Assembly (NCBI RefSeq): GCF_900107455.1
Contig: NZ_FNQB01000003.1
Span: 620,001-684,000, forward strand
Direction: 5' to 3'
Source: Asanoa ishikariensis
GTDB taxonomy: Bacteria; Actinomycetota; Actinomycetes; Mycobacteriales; Micromonosporaceae
Length of the DNA stretch: 64,000 bases
A program made the translations under genes and the position numbers. Below are positions 8,598 through 16,820 of the stretch, piece after piece. Positions within the stretch are counted from its first letter, which is position 1. Each line of letters begins with the position of its first letter. Below the pieces are notes generated by a model, which was not told the origin of the DNA, made no database searches, and was given only the letters and a program-made list of their open reading frames with translations.

Positions 8598-9788
8598 TCA
8601 CTTCGTGCTCCCGTGTCCGGCATGTGCCGCCGGGGCACCCGCCGCAGCCGCCGGCGCGTGGTCGGCGCTGTGCGGAGCGAGGGTGCCGTCGGGGTTGAGG
8701 ACGTGCAGCATCGTGGCCATGCCCTGGTCGGAGTGGAACTGCATGTGGCAGTGCAGCATCCAGTTGCCCGAGCCGACCGAGTCACCGGCGACGACCTGCA
8801 CCCCGAACGAGTCGCCGGGGCCGAGCGTCTTGTTGTCGATGACCGGCACCGAGTCGACCAGCGCCTTGTTGGTGCCGTCGAGCATCCCGGTGCGGGTGTC
8901 CGCCCAGGAGTGCCCGTGCAGGTGGAAGGTGTGCATGTCGTTGCCCATGCCGACCACCAGGAACTCGATCCGCTCGCCCTTCTTCGCGATCAGGCAGGTC
9001 GGGCCGGGCACCGGGTTGACCGGGTCACAGGTGTCGGTCGCGGCACCCCGCCGCAGGTTGATCGACTGCAGGTCGCCGAACACGGTCACGTAGGTCCGGT
9101 CCGGACGGACGTCGCCCTGCCGCCGCACGACCAGGCCGCCGAAGAGGCCGGAGCTCAGCCCCCGCGTGCCGTGGGAGGTGCCGACCATGTGGTCGTGGTA
9201 CCACCAGTAGCCGGCCGTGCCCTGCGCACCCGTGCTGGGGTTGCGGGGCTTGGCGAACCAGATGTACGTGCGCTGGCCGCCCGGCGGCACCCACGAGTCC
9301 GTGTGGATGGTGCCGTCGGAGGTCGGCGTGTACTTGACGCCGTGGGTGTGCAGCGACACGCCGAGCGGAAGGTTGGGGTCCTGCCGCAGCGCCGCGAGGG
9401 TGGCCTCCGGCACCTGGTTGTGGAGCGTGATCGCGAGGCACTCCCCCTCGATCATCTCGATCAGCGGCCCTGGGTAGGAGGCCGTCTCCGGGGTCAGGCC
9501 GTAGCCCAGCCGGACCTGGGTGCCCTCCTTGGGCAGTTCGACCGCGTAAAGCTGGATCCGTCGGTCGGGTTGGATGCAACCGTCGGGGCGGTCGCCGGGC
9601 GCGAGGGCCGCCAGGGCGGCCTTCTCGGCGGAGACCGCGGCCGGTGCCGCGGCGGGTGCCCCCGGCCCGGCGGCCTGCTGGCCGCCGAACCGGAGGACCC
9701 CTGCGCCGACCAGCGTCACGGCGAGGATCGCGACGGCCCACATGCGCGGACCACCGACGTAACCAAGGCGTGTCGTTTCCTTGTCCAC
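8598..9788 (-). CDS. Two-domain multicopper oxidase, exported
   Basis: This 396-residue protein has an N-terminal membrane anchor or signal (residues 16-32) and two cupredoxin domains. All four copper-ligand signatures are present: SLHTHGVKY, WWYHDHM, HTFHLHGHSW and MLHCHMQFHSDQGM, giving the trinuclear centre plus a type-1 site with Cys, His and Met ligands. Such two-domain oxidases couple one-electron oxidation of a donor to reduction of oxygen to water outside the cell. The GTG start at 9788 is supported by AAAGGA 7 bases upstream. It lies 15 bases after the cupredoxin/DUF1080 gene and ahead of the dehydrogenase gene, so it is a candidate electron acceptor for that chain. The tail is Ala/His-rich. 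Confidence 0.92.
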   Translation of the reverse strand: MDKETTRLGYVGGPRMWAVAILAVTLVGAGVLRFGGQQAAGPGAPAAAPAAVSAEKAALAALAPGDRPDGCIQPDRRIQLYAVELPKEGTQVRLGYGLTPETASYPGPLIEMIEGECLAITLHNQVPEATLAALRQDPNLPLGVSLHTHGVKYTPTSDGTIHTDSWVPPGGQRTYIWFAKPRNPSTGAQGTAGYWWYHDHMVGTSHGTRGLSSGLFGGLVVRRQGDVRPDRTYVTVFGDLQSINLRRGAATDTCDPVNPVPGPTCLIAKKGERIEFLVVGMGNDMHTFHLHGHSWADTRTGMLDGTNKALVDSVPVIDNKTLGPGDSFGVQVVAGDSVGSGNWMLHCHMQFHSDQGMATMLHVLNPDGTLAPHSADHAPAAAAGAPAAHAGHGSTK

Positions 9789-9803
9789 TGGTCTGTCCTT
9801 TGC

Positions 9804-12800
9804 TTACGGGGTCAGCGGAGCGATCCGGATGTTGCGGAAGCTGACCGTGTCCGCGGCGCTGTGGTTCTGGAGGCCGATGTAGCCCTCCGCGTTCTGGCGC
9901 CCGTCGGTGCCCGGGTCGTCGGCGCGCGGCGGGTTGAACAACTGGCCCGGCCCGTTGGTGAACTGGTTGATCAGCTTGCCGTTGCGGAAGATCGAGTAGT
10001 GCTGGCCGACGACCCGGATCTCGTAGTCGTTCCAGGTGCCCTTGGCCGTCACTCCCGCGTCGGCCAGGTTGACCTGGTCGAACCCGTACACCGAACCGCT
10101 CTTGTACTGATCGCCGGTCGCACTGTCGAAGATCTGCAGCTCGTGGCCGTACTTGATGGCCACCCACTCCGGCTGCGGCTCCTGCGGGTGCTGGTGCACC
10201 TGCGGGAAGCGCACGAACACACCGCTGTTGGCCCGTCCGGTGCCGGCAGCGTCGTCCCGCCACTGGAGCTTGATCGAGAAGTCGCCGTAGGTGCGGACGG
10301 GGAACCAGAGCATGCCCAGCCCGTCGACCTGCTTGCTGGTGATCGAGCCGTCCGCGTTGCGGCGGAAGCCGCCGGCGCCGACCTGCTCCCAGAGCTTGAA
10401 CGAGGCGGCCTTGTTGTCCAGCAGCGGCGCGTAGCCCTGCACCGTCTCGGACTTGCCCACATTGGACTCACGTGCCCCGCGGACCAGACCGTTGCGGTCC
10501 TTGAGCGGGATCAGCGAGCGCTGGTGCCACCGGTCGGCGAGCACCGTGACGTGGTCGACGAACTCCGCGGTGCTGGCCCACGGCGACTCGTCGAGCACCA
10601 GGTCGTTGATGCTGCAGCCGCCCTCGACGACGCGGTTGCCCACGCCCGTGTTGTGCGTGCCCATCCAGACCGTGGCGCGGTTGTCGGCCACCCGGCAGCT
10701 CGGCGGCGGCGGGCCGCTCTCCACCACGACGAAGGTCGCCGAGGCGGTGCTGGAGACGTTGCCGGCCCGGTCGGTGGCCCGGTAGGTGAAGGTGTGCGTG
10801 CCCGGGGTGTTGATGGTGACCGGCCCGGTGTAGACCAGGTAGCCGCCACCGTTCACCGCGTATTCCGTGCGCAGCACACCGGTGCCCGCGTCGCTCGACG
10901 TGAGCGTCACCGTCGCGCTGCCGACGTACGCCCAGCCGCTGTTCATCTGGCCGGTGATGGCGGCGTTGACGGTCGGCGGCGTGGTGTCGGCGGTCGCGGA
11001 GACCACCCGGAACTGCACGCTGGCCGGCGTCGACGTGTTGCCGGCCTGGTCGGTCGCCCGGTAGCTCACCGTGTGGCTGCCCGGCTGGTTGACGCTGACC
11101 GGGGCGGTGTAGGCCGCGTACGGTGCGCCGTCCAGCGAGTACTCCACGGTGGCCACACCCGAGTCCGCGTCGCTCGCGGTGACGGTGACGGTCGCCGCAC
11201 CGACGTACGCGCCGGTGTTGTCGCGGTTGCCGGCCACGGTCGCGTTCGCCGTGGGCGCGGTCTGGTCCGGGTTCGGCGCGTCGACGACGGCGAACTGCAC
11301 GCTGCCCGGCGTCGAGGTGTTGCCGGCCCCGTCGGTGGCCCGGAACGTGACGGTGTGCGAACCGGTGGCGGTGACCGTCACCGGCGCGGTGTACGCGGCG
11401 TAGGCGCCGCCGTCGACCGCGTACTCCACGGTGTCCACACCGGACTCCGCGTCGGCGGCGGTCACGGTGACCGTGGCGCTGCCCACGTAGGCGCCCTGCT
11501 CGTTCCGGTCGCCCGCGACCGAAGCGGTCACGGTCGGCGCGGTGGTGTCACCGGCCGGACCCTCGGCGACGGTGAACTGCACCGTCGTCGGCGTCGAGGT
11601 GTTGCCGGCCTCGTCGGTGGCTCGGGCGCTGACCGTGTGCACACCCCGCTGGTTCACCGCGAAGGGTGCGGTGTAGGCGGAGTACGGCGCACCGTCCAGG
11701 GAGTACTCGACGGATGCGACGCCGGAGCCCTCGTCGGTGGCGGCGACGGTGACCGTCGCGACGTCGACGTAGGCGCCGTCGTCGTCCTTCTCGCCGGCGA
11801 CCGTGGTGGTCACCACGGGCGCGGTGTTGTCCGGGTTCGGCGGGTCGACCACCGTGAAGGCGAGCGACTGCGAGCTCGACGTGTTGCCGGCCTCGTCGGT
11901 CGCCCGGTACTGCACGGTGTGCGCACCGGTGGTGTTGACGGTGACCGGCGCGGTGTAAGCGTTGTACGCGCCGCCGTCCAGGGAGTACTCGACCGACGCG
12001 ACGCCGGACTCGGTGTCGTTCGCGGTCACCGTGACGGTGGCGGAGCCGAGGTAGGCACCGTTGCCGTCCTGGTCACCGTCGACGGCCGCGGTCACCGTGG
12101 GTGCCGTGGTGTCCGGGTCGGACACCGCGACGACGGTGAACTGGTTCGACCCGATGGCCGAGGTGTTGCCGGCCTCGTCGGTGGCCCGGTACTGGACCGT
12201 GTGCGCGCCGGCGCTGTTGACGGTGACCGGCGCCGAGTAGGTGCCGAACGGGCCGCCGTCGAGGGCGTACTCGATGCGGGCCACGCCGGAGCCGGCGTCG
12301 GTCGCGTTGACCGTGACGGTCGCCGCGCCGATGTAGTTGCCCTCACCGTCGCGGTCGCCCGCGACCTGTGCGGTCACCTCGGGTGCGGTGGTGTCGCCGC
12401 CGTTGCCGGTGACCACCAGCAGGCCGGTCATCTGGCCGTGCCCGGGGATCGCGCAGAAGAATCGGTAGGTGCCCGGGGTGAGGGTCACGTCGACCGTGTG
12501 CCGGCCGCCGCTGGCGTCGGACGGGTCGGCGACGATGTTCACGTTGACGTCGCTGTTGTAGCGCGGGTCGCCGGTGTCGAAGGTCAGCGTGTGCTGCATC
12601 CCGGTGGTGTTGCCGGTCGCGGCGCTGTTCTCGAAGACGATGGTGGTCGGTCCGGCGGTGGCGTTGGCGGGCACCGTCGCGTACGCCTGGAAGCTGTCCC
12701 CGGCCGTCCAGGTGAGCACCTGGGCCTGTAGCTGGGACGCCGCGGGTGGGCCGGCCGCGGCGGGGCTGGTGCCCGATAGGACCCCGGCCAGCACGACGCT

Positions 12801-12902
12801 GGCCAGCATGGTGGTCACGGCCGCGAACGCGGCGGACGGCCGGGTGAACCGGCCTTGTCCGAGTCTCGTGAGCAGGCGCCTTCGCCTGGAAGCAATGGGC
12901 AT
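9804..12902 (-). CDS. Secreted cupredoxin / six Ig-like repeats / DUF1080 protein
   Basis: This protein of about 1032 residues has an Arg-rich signal peptide (SRRRRLLTR, then a hydrophobic core to about residue 50). A plastocyanin-like domain at 58-165 has type-1 copper ligands His in MQHTL and Cys, His and Met in FFCAIPGHGQM. Six tandem Ig-like repeats of about 93 residues follow (170-730), each with DTTAP-type starts, VEYSLDGG and YRATDEAGNTS motifs. The C-terminal 300 residues carry the GGCSINDL linker and a DUF1080 domain homologous to the end of the ThuA/dehydrogenase protein. Starts at 12941, 12911 and 12902 are in frame; 12902 has GGAAGG 10 bases upstream. It is the first gene of the operon. 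The copper domain may shuttle electrons and the DUF1080 domain may cleave oxidised glycosides (inferred). Confidence 0.88.
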   Translation of the reverse strand: MPIASRRRRLLTRLGQGRFTRPSAAFAAVTTMLASVVLAGVLSGTSPAAAGPPAASQLQAQVLTWTAGDSFQAYATVPANATAGPTTIVFENSAATGNTTGMQHTLTFDTGDPRYNSDVNVNIVADPSDASGGRHTVDVTLTPGTYRFFCAIPGHGQMTGLLVVTGNGGDTTAPEVTAQVAGDRDGEGNYIGAATVTVNATDAGSGVARIEYALDGGPFGTYSAPVTVNSAGAHTVQYRATDEAGNTSAIGSNQFTVVAVSDPDTTAPTVTAAVDGDQDGNGAYLGSATVTVTANDTESGVASVEYSLDGGAYNAYTAPVTVNTTGAHTVQYRATDEAGNTSSSQSLAFTVVDPPNPDNTAPVVTTTVAGEKDDDGAYVDVATVTVAATDEGSGVASVEYSLDGAPYSAYTAPFAVNQRGVHTVSARATDEAGNTSTPTTVQFTVAEGPAGDTTAPTVTASVAGDRNEQGAYVGSATVTVTAADAESGVDTVEYAVDGGAYAAYTAPVTVTATGSHTVTFRATDGAGNTSTPGSVQFAVVDAPNPDQTAPTANATVAGNRDNTGAYVGAATVTVTASDADSGVATVEYSLDGAPYAAYTAPVSVNQPGSHTVSYRATDQAGNTSTPASVQFRVVSATADTTPPTVNAAITGQMNSGWAYVGSATVTLTSSDAGTGVLRTEYAVNGGGYLVYTGPVTINTPGTHTFTYRATDRAGNVSSTASATFVVVESGPPPPSCRVADNRATVWMGTHNTGVGNRVVEGGCSINDLVLDESPWASTAEFVDHVTVLADRWHQRSLIPLKDRNGLVRGARESNVGKSETVQGYAPLLDNKAASFKLWEQVGAGGFRRNADGSITSKQVDGLGMLWFPVRTYGDFSIKLQWRDDAAGTGRANSGVFVRFPQVHQHPQEPQPEWVAIKYGHELQIFDSATGDQYKSGSVYGFDQVNLADAGVTAKGTWNDYEIRVVGQHYSIFRNGKLINQFTNGPGQLFNPPRADDPGTDGRQNAEGYIGLQNHSAADTVSFRNIRIAPLTP

Positions 12903-13194
12903 ATCCGGCATACCTTCCGCAAGTCGACCGACGGATGACATGGCAAGGCAGACCTCGCCCGCCCGCTGTCGCGGGTCGGCGATGCCTGAGGGTCGGGGAC
13001 GTGGGCGTGTGAACGACGCACGAGGTGCACAGCTCGTGACGCCGTTTACATTGATGAAACCTTCTGGTGTGCGACCGACACTAATCGCTGATCATCAACA
13101 TGTAAACATCTTTCGATGATGTTGAGCAGACTTTTATCTTCCGCAGCAAAAGTACGGACGATCCTGATCGTTTGGAACTGCTGGCACAGTGGAC
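12903..13194. promoter_or_regulatory. Upstream region of the secreted copper/DUF1080 operon, with inverted motif pair
   Basis: This non-coding stretch is markedly more AT-rich than its surroundings between about 13040 and 13170. It holds an inverted pair of near-identical motifs: GTTTACATTGATGA at 13044-13057 and, on the other strand, GTTTACATGTTGATGAT ending at 13107. A smaller inverted repeat (AACATC/GATGTT) lies just beyond. The layout suggests an operator for a sugar-responsive repressor or activator controlling the operon that starts at 12902. No gene of reasonable quality is visible here. The promoter itself cannot be placed with confidence. Confidence 0.4.
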
Positions 13195-13238
13195 AGCGGT
13201 CAAGGCGGCAGGTCGCATGACCTGCCGCCTTGACCGCT
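13195..13238. terminator. Perfect 20-bp hairpin terminator after epoxide hydrolase
   Basis: Perfect 20-base arms (13195-13214 and 13219-13238) flank a GCAT loop, 18 bases beyond the epoxide hydrolase stop at 13256. The length and perfection mark it as a strong rho-independent terminator, although no T-tract follows. Confidence 0.85.
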
Positions 13239-13255
13239 GACGTTCTACGAAGGAC

Positions 13256-14455
13256 CTACCGCAGCGGCTGGAAGCCGTTGCGCACCTCGCGGGCGAAGAG
13301 CTCGGGCTCCTGCCAGGCCGCGAAGTGGTTGCCCATGTCGACCTCGTTGAAGTAGATGAGGTCCGGGTATGCCTGTTCCGTCCAGGAGCGCGGAGCCTGG
13401 TAGAGCTCCTGCGGGAAGATGCTGACCGCGGCGGGCACCCGCACGCCCTTGGCGTCGAAGAAGCCGAGCTTGTTCTCCCAGTAGAGCCGCGCCGACGAGA
13501 CACCGGTGTTGGTCAGCCAGGTCAACGTGATGTTGTCGAGGATCTCGTCACGGGTGAGGTTGCCGACCGGGTCGTCGTCGACGAACGCCATCGCGATGTC
13601 GTCGTAGCTCTGTGCGTCGTGGTCGAGCATCCAGGCCGCGAGGCCGATCGGTGAGTCGGCCAGCCCGTAGAGCGTCTGCGGGCGCAGCCCCATCTCCACG
13701 GCGTACCCGATGCCCTTGGTGAACATGAAGGTGAGCTGGTCGAAGGCGCGGCTCTCGTCGGCGGAGAGGTTGGTCGGGCGCGGGTCGCCGGCGCCGAGCA
13801 CGTTCGACGCGATCACCTTGGACACGTCGGCCGGGACCGTGCCGGGCATGTTGGAGTGGATGCCGAGCAGCCCGTCCGGGGCCTGCACACCCATGAGGTC
13901 CGTGACGATGGCTCCCCAGTCGCCGCCCTGGGCCACGTACCGCTGGTAGCCGAGGCGGTTCATCAACACCGACCAGGCCCGCGCGATGTGGTCGGGGTCC
14001 CAGCCGGTGGTGTCGGGGCGCTCGGAGAACCCGTAGCCCGGCATCGACGGGATCACCACGTGGAAGGCGTCCTCGGCCCGACCACCGTGCGACGTCGGAT
14101 CGGTCAGCGGGCCGATCGCGTTGAGCATCTCGACGACCGAGCCTGGCCAGCCGTGCGTGAGGATGAGCGGCAGCGCGTCCGCGTGCTTCGAGCTGACGTG
14201 GATGAAGTGGATGTCCAGACCGTCGATCTCGGTCATGAACTGCGGGAACGCGTTGAGCCGCTGTTCCACCCGGCGCCAGTCGTAGCTGGTGCCCCAGTAG
14301 CTCGCCAGGGACTGCATGGTGTCCTCCTGGACACCCTGGGACGCGTCGGGCACCGGCTCGCTCTCGGGCCAGCGGGTCGCGGCGATCCGGGAACGGAGAT
14401 CGGCCAGGTCCGCCTCGGGCACATCCACCGTGAACGGCCTGATCTTCTCGGACAT
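13256..14455 (-). CDS. Epoxide hydrolase (EHN-type alpha/beta hydrolase)
   Basis: This 399-residue microsomal-type epoxide hydrolase homologue has the N-terminal EHN domain at about 4-110 (IRPFTVDVPEADLADLRSRI, RRVEQRLNAFPQF) and an alpha/beta hydrolase core. Visible active-site features are the oxyanion segment HGWPGS, the nucleophile Asp in GGDWGAIV and the C-terminal His in GNHFAAWQEPELF. The enzyme opens epoxides to diols through an Asp ester intermediate. The ATG at 14455 is set by GAGAGGAG 5 bases upstream; longer readings into the LysE gene lack such a site. It is monocistronic and ends in a strong hairpin. The natural substrate is unknown; detoxification or secondary metabolism is likely. 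Confidence 0.92.
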   Translation of the reverse strand: MSEKIRPFTVDVPEADLADLRSRIAATRWPESEPVPDASQGVQEDTMQSLASYWGTSYDWRRVEQRLNAFPQFMTEIDGLDIHFIHVSSKHADALPLILTHGWPGSVVEMLNAIGPLTDPTSHGGRAEDAFHVVIPSMPGYGFSERPDTTGWDPDHIARAWSVLMNRLGYQRYVAQGGDWGAIVTDLMGVQAPDGLLGIHSNMPGTVPADVSKVIASNVLGAGDPRPTNLSADESRAFDQLTFMFTKGIGYAVEMGLRPQTLYGLADSPIGLAAWMLDHDAQSYDDIAMAFVDDDPVGNLTRDEILDNITLTWLTNTGVSSARLYWENKLGFFDAKGVRVPAAVSIFPQELYQAPRSWTEQAYPDLIYFNEVDMGNHFAAWQEPELFAREVRNGFQPLR

Positions 14456-14562
14456 GTGTGCTCCTCTCGCGTGAGACCAGGCATGTTGCCCGCTCGCGAC
14501 GAGGTTTCCGAAGCATCCATGGTAGGCCGGACCCAGGGTGCGGCTGGCCGGAACGGCGAGGT

Positions 14563-15192
14563 TCAGGCGCTTTCGACGGCCAGCCGGGCGCCGAAAGCGG
14601 TCAGGGCGGTGCCGGTGGCGGCATCCAGGGCGCGGCGGACCCGGCGGCGGCTCAGTGCCCGGCGGACGCGGTGCAGGCCGGCGACCACCAGCAGTGAGTA
14701 GAGCAGCCCGAGTGCGGCGTGGGTCAGGGCGAACACCACGAGCACCGCGACCGGGGTGCCCGGGCCGAGGAACTGCGGCAGCACCGCCAGGTAGAAGACG
14801 AGCACCTTCGGGTTGGTGATGTTCGAGAGGAAGCCCTGCCGCCACCCGGTCCAGGCGGTGCCGGTGGTGCGTGGTCCGTCGGCGTCCAGGGAGGCGTAGT
14901 CACCGCGGGCGGCGCTGCGGAACGACTGCGCGGCCAGGTAGAGCAGGTAGCCGATGCCGGCCCACTTGACGGCCTGGAACAGCGGCTCGACGCGCACCAC
15001 GATCGCGCCGAGGCCGGCCACCGCGAGCAGGCCCTGCACCACATTGGACGATGCGATGCCGGCGGCGCTCCACTGGCCCTGTCGGCGGCCGCCGACCAGC
15101 GTGCTGCGCACGGTCACCGCGAAGTCCGCGCCGGGGATCGCGATCAGGACGATCGCGAAGACCACGAAGGACCCGTACGCGCTCCAGCTCAT
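14563..15192 (-). CDS. LysE/RhtB-family amino acid exporter
   Basis: This 209-residue inner-membrane protein has about six hydrophobic segments and the LysE-family N-terminal motif IPGADFAVTVRSTLVGGRRQG, followed by GIASSNVVQGLLAVAGLG and the conserved FLSNITNPKVLVFYLAVLPQF. The family exports amino acids or derivatives by exchange for protons. It lies 9 bases downstream of the DUF4232 lipoprotein gene and could be the last gene of a unit with the MBL-fold hydrolase. The substrate is not predictable from the sequence. A second LysE-type gene is present at 18715-19344. Confidence 0.9.
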   Translation of the reverse strand: MSWSAYGSFVVFAIVLIAIPGADFAVTVRSTLVGGRRQGQWSAAGIASSNVVQGLLAVAGLGAIVVRVEPLFQAVKWAGIGYLLYLAAQSFRSAARGDYASLDADGPRTTGTAWTGWRQGFLSNITNPKVLVFYLAVLPQFLGPGTPVAVLVVFALTHAALGLLYSLLVVAGLHRVRRALSRRRVRRALDAATGTALTAFGARLAVESA

Positions 15193-15201
15193 GACCAGAC
15201 C

Positions 15202-15747
15202 TTACCCAGCGTCGGCCCAGGCGTTCACGGCCAGCCGGCCGGTGGTGCCGAGGTCGAGGCCTCCGTCGGGGGTGACCAGCCGTTCCGGTGCGCCCGGAGC
15301 CGGCGCCACGGACAGGTAGGTGGCGGCGACCGGGTCACCCTCGGTCACGGTGTTGCGCCACAGCACCCGGGCGCGGGCCGTGCCACCCGGCGCCACCGTC
15401 AGTCGGTGCGCCGGGGCGTCCCAGGAGTCGGGCGAGCTGATCGGTTCCGAGCCGTTGCCGACGGTCACTCCCAGGGCGGTGCGCCGGTCGTCGAGCACCC
15501 GCACGATCGGGAAACCCTCGAGGGTGTACGGACCGGTGCCGCAGTTCTCCAGCACGAGGGCCATCGCGCGCAGGCCGGACGCGCCGTCGACGGGGCCGGC
15601 GGTGAGCCGGAAGCCGTCGGGGCAGGCGTTCTCGCTCGCGGTGGGTGCCGGGGTGGGCGGGACGGGCGGCGGCCCCGGCGCGTCGCACGCCGCGAGCAGG
15701 GCGCCCGCGGACAGCAACGCGCCGAGGCGCCGGGAAACAGTCATCAT
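15202..15747 (-). CDS. DUF4232-type lipoprotein
   Basis: This 181-residue predicted lipoprotein has signal MMTVSRRLGALLSAGALLAAC, with lipobox LLAAC at residues 17-21, a Pro/Thr-rich spacer and a DUF4232-like beta domain. The domain shows the family pattern LTAGPVDGASGLRAMALVLENCGTGPYTLEGFP and ends in the VAPGGTARARVLWRN strand. The start overlaps the stop of the Tat-exported MBL-fold hydrolase by 4 bases, so the two proteins are made together and both end up outside the membrane. The function of DUF4232 is unknown; a cell-surface binding role is likely. Confidence 0.8.
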   Translation of the reverse strand: MMTVSRRLGALLSAGALLAACDAPGPPPVPPTPAPTASENACPDGFRLTAGPVDGASGLRAMALVLENCGTGPYTLEGFPIVRVLDDRRTALGVTVGNGSEPISSPDSWDAPAHRLTVAPGGTARARVLWRNTVTEGDPVAATYLSVAPAPGAPERLVTPDGGLDLGTTGRLAVNAWADAG

Positions 15748-16697
15748 GCGAAGGTGTACGGCTTCAGGTAGTCGGGCAGGACGATCCGGGTGCGCGGTGC
15801 GACCCGCCGGATCGAGCTGATCATCGCATCCAGGCGCTCGCGGTCGGCCGGTGCCACCGGCGGCGGGTTCTCCAGGGGCTTCTCGAAGTTGTCCCAGTGC
15901 ACCGGCACGACTACCGGCGGCTTGCCGAGCGCTTCCAGCAGCCGAGGGACGTACTCGTGGGTGGTGGTCGCGGACGCCATGGCCACCATCGCGATGTCCG
16001 GCCGCATCCCGTCCACGTTGCGGGCGACGAAGTCGCTGGCGCCCATGAAGAACACCGACGGCCCGTTGCGGACGTTCAGCAGGTACGAGAGCGTGTCGCC
16101 CTCCGGCAGGTCACCGACCGTGGCGGGTTTGGGCGGCGGGCTCAGCCGCACGCCCGGGATGCCGATCGAGTAGCCGACGTTGCGGCTGTGCAGCGATCCG
16201 GCCACCTCGACGGTGTAGTCGCCGAAGTCGAGCACCTCGCCGCCCTTGACCGGGCCGAGCTGGCCGGACGGGATGCCGGAGGCCAGCCCGAGCTGGTAGG
16301 TGGTCATGGTCCCGAGCACCCGGGCCCCGGTGGTGGAGGCGATGTGCGGCACATCGTTGAAGTGGTCCCAGTGCGAGTGCGTCACGAGGATCGTCTCCGG
16401 GCGCCCGACGTTGGCGTCGACCGTCGCGGTGGCCACCGTCAGCGGGGTCGACAGGACCAGCCCGCCGTCGAACAGGCCGGTCCAGTAGCGGCTCAGGTAC
16501 GGGTCGACCAGCACGGTGCGGGCGCCGATGTCGATCCGCCAGCCGGCGGTGCCGAACCAGCGGAACGTCGCGGCGCCGGCCCGCCAGTCTCGTGGTGCGG
16601 CCTGCGCCGGGCTCGTGAGACCGGCCGCCCCCGTGGCGGCCAGTCCGGTGGCGGCGGCCGCGGTGCGCAACAGGCCTCGTCGGTTGAGGTTTGTCAT
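15744..16697 (-). CDS. Tat-exported MBL-fold metal-dependent hydrolase
   Basis: This 317-residue protein has a twin-arginine signal (NLNRRGLLRTAAAATGLAAT, residues 3-22) and a metallo-beta-lactamase fold. The metal-binding motif HSHWDH lies in ILVTHSHWDHFNDVP; further ligands are expected in GSLHSRN, FMGASDF and the late VPVHWDNF. It resembles the UlaG/YcbL-type broad MBL group more than true lactamases. The ATG at 16697 is chosen because it puts the Tat motif at the N-terminus; an in-frame start at 16748 would add 17 non-signal residues. A CCGATA-N10-TATCGG site lies 58-79 bases upstream, matching the site at the nearby LysR promoter. The DUF4232 lipoprotein gene overlaps its stop. Confidence 0.85.
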   Translation of the reverse strand: MTNLNRRGLLRTAAAATGLAATGAAGLTSPAQAAPRDWRAGAATFRWFGTAGWRIDIGARTVLVDPYLSRYWTGLFDGGLVLSTPLTVATATVDANVGRPETILVTHSHWDHFNDVPHIASTTGARVLGTMTTYQLGLASGIPSGQLGPVKGGEVLDFGDYTVEVAGSLHSRNVGYSIGIPGVRLSPPPKPATVGDLPEGDTLSYLLNVRNGPSVFFMGASDFVARNVDGMRPDIAMVAMASATTTHEYVPRLLEALGKPPVVVPVHWDNFEKPLENPPPVAPADRERLDAMISSIRRVAPRTRIVLPDYLKPYTFA

Positions 16698-16754
16698 GGG
16701 GAGAGACCCAACCACCGGCGGTCGAGCGGCGTCCAAGACCAAGATCATTAACGA

Positions 16755-16776
16755 CCGATAGGGATACGCGTATCGG
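16755..16776. promoter_or_regulatory. Candidate LysR operator upstream of MBL hydrolase
   Basis: CCGATA and TATCGG flank exactly 10 bases, which include the inner palindrome GATACGCGTATC (16763-16774). The same CCGATA-N10-TATC pattern occurs in the lysR promoter at 17731-17750. The position 58-79 bases before the MBL start codon fits a LysR-type activator site. Confidence 0.5.
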
Positions 16777-16820
16777 AGCAGGTCAGGGTGGTCGGAGCCA
16801 ATGCCTCGCGGTGCGGAAAC

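Noticed and set aside
10713-12395. Six repeats in the cupredoxin protein considered as a possible mobile or CRISPR-like repeat
   Set aside because: They are in-frame protein domain repeats of about 93 residues with diverged DNA, not short identical spaced repeats.
8613-12731. 1372-codon plus-strand frame across the oxidase and cupredoxin genes
   Set aside because: It crosses two genes that have clear copper-ligand motifs and a repeat structure on the opposite strand; no motif is present in the plus-strand reading.
13195-13238. Perfect 20-bp inverted repeat considered as a transposon end or attachment site
   Set aside because: It stands alone, lies just after a stop codon, has no flanking duplication or transposase, and fits a terminator.
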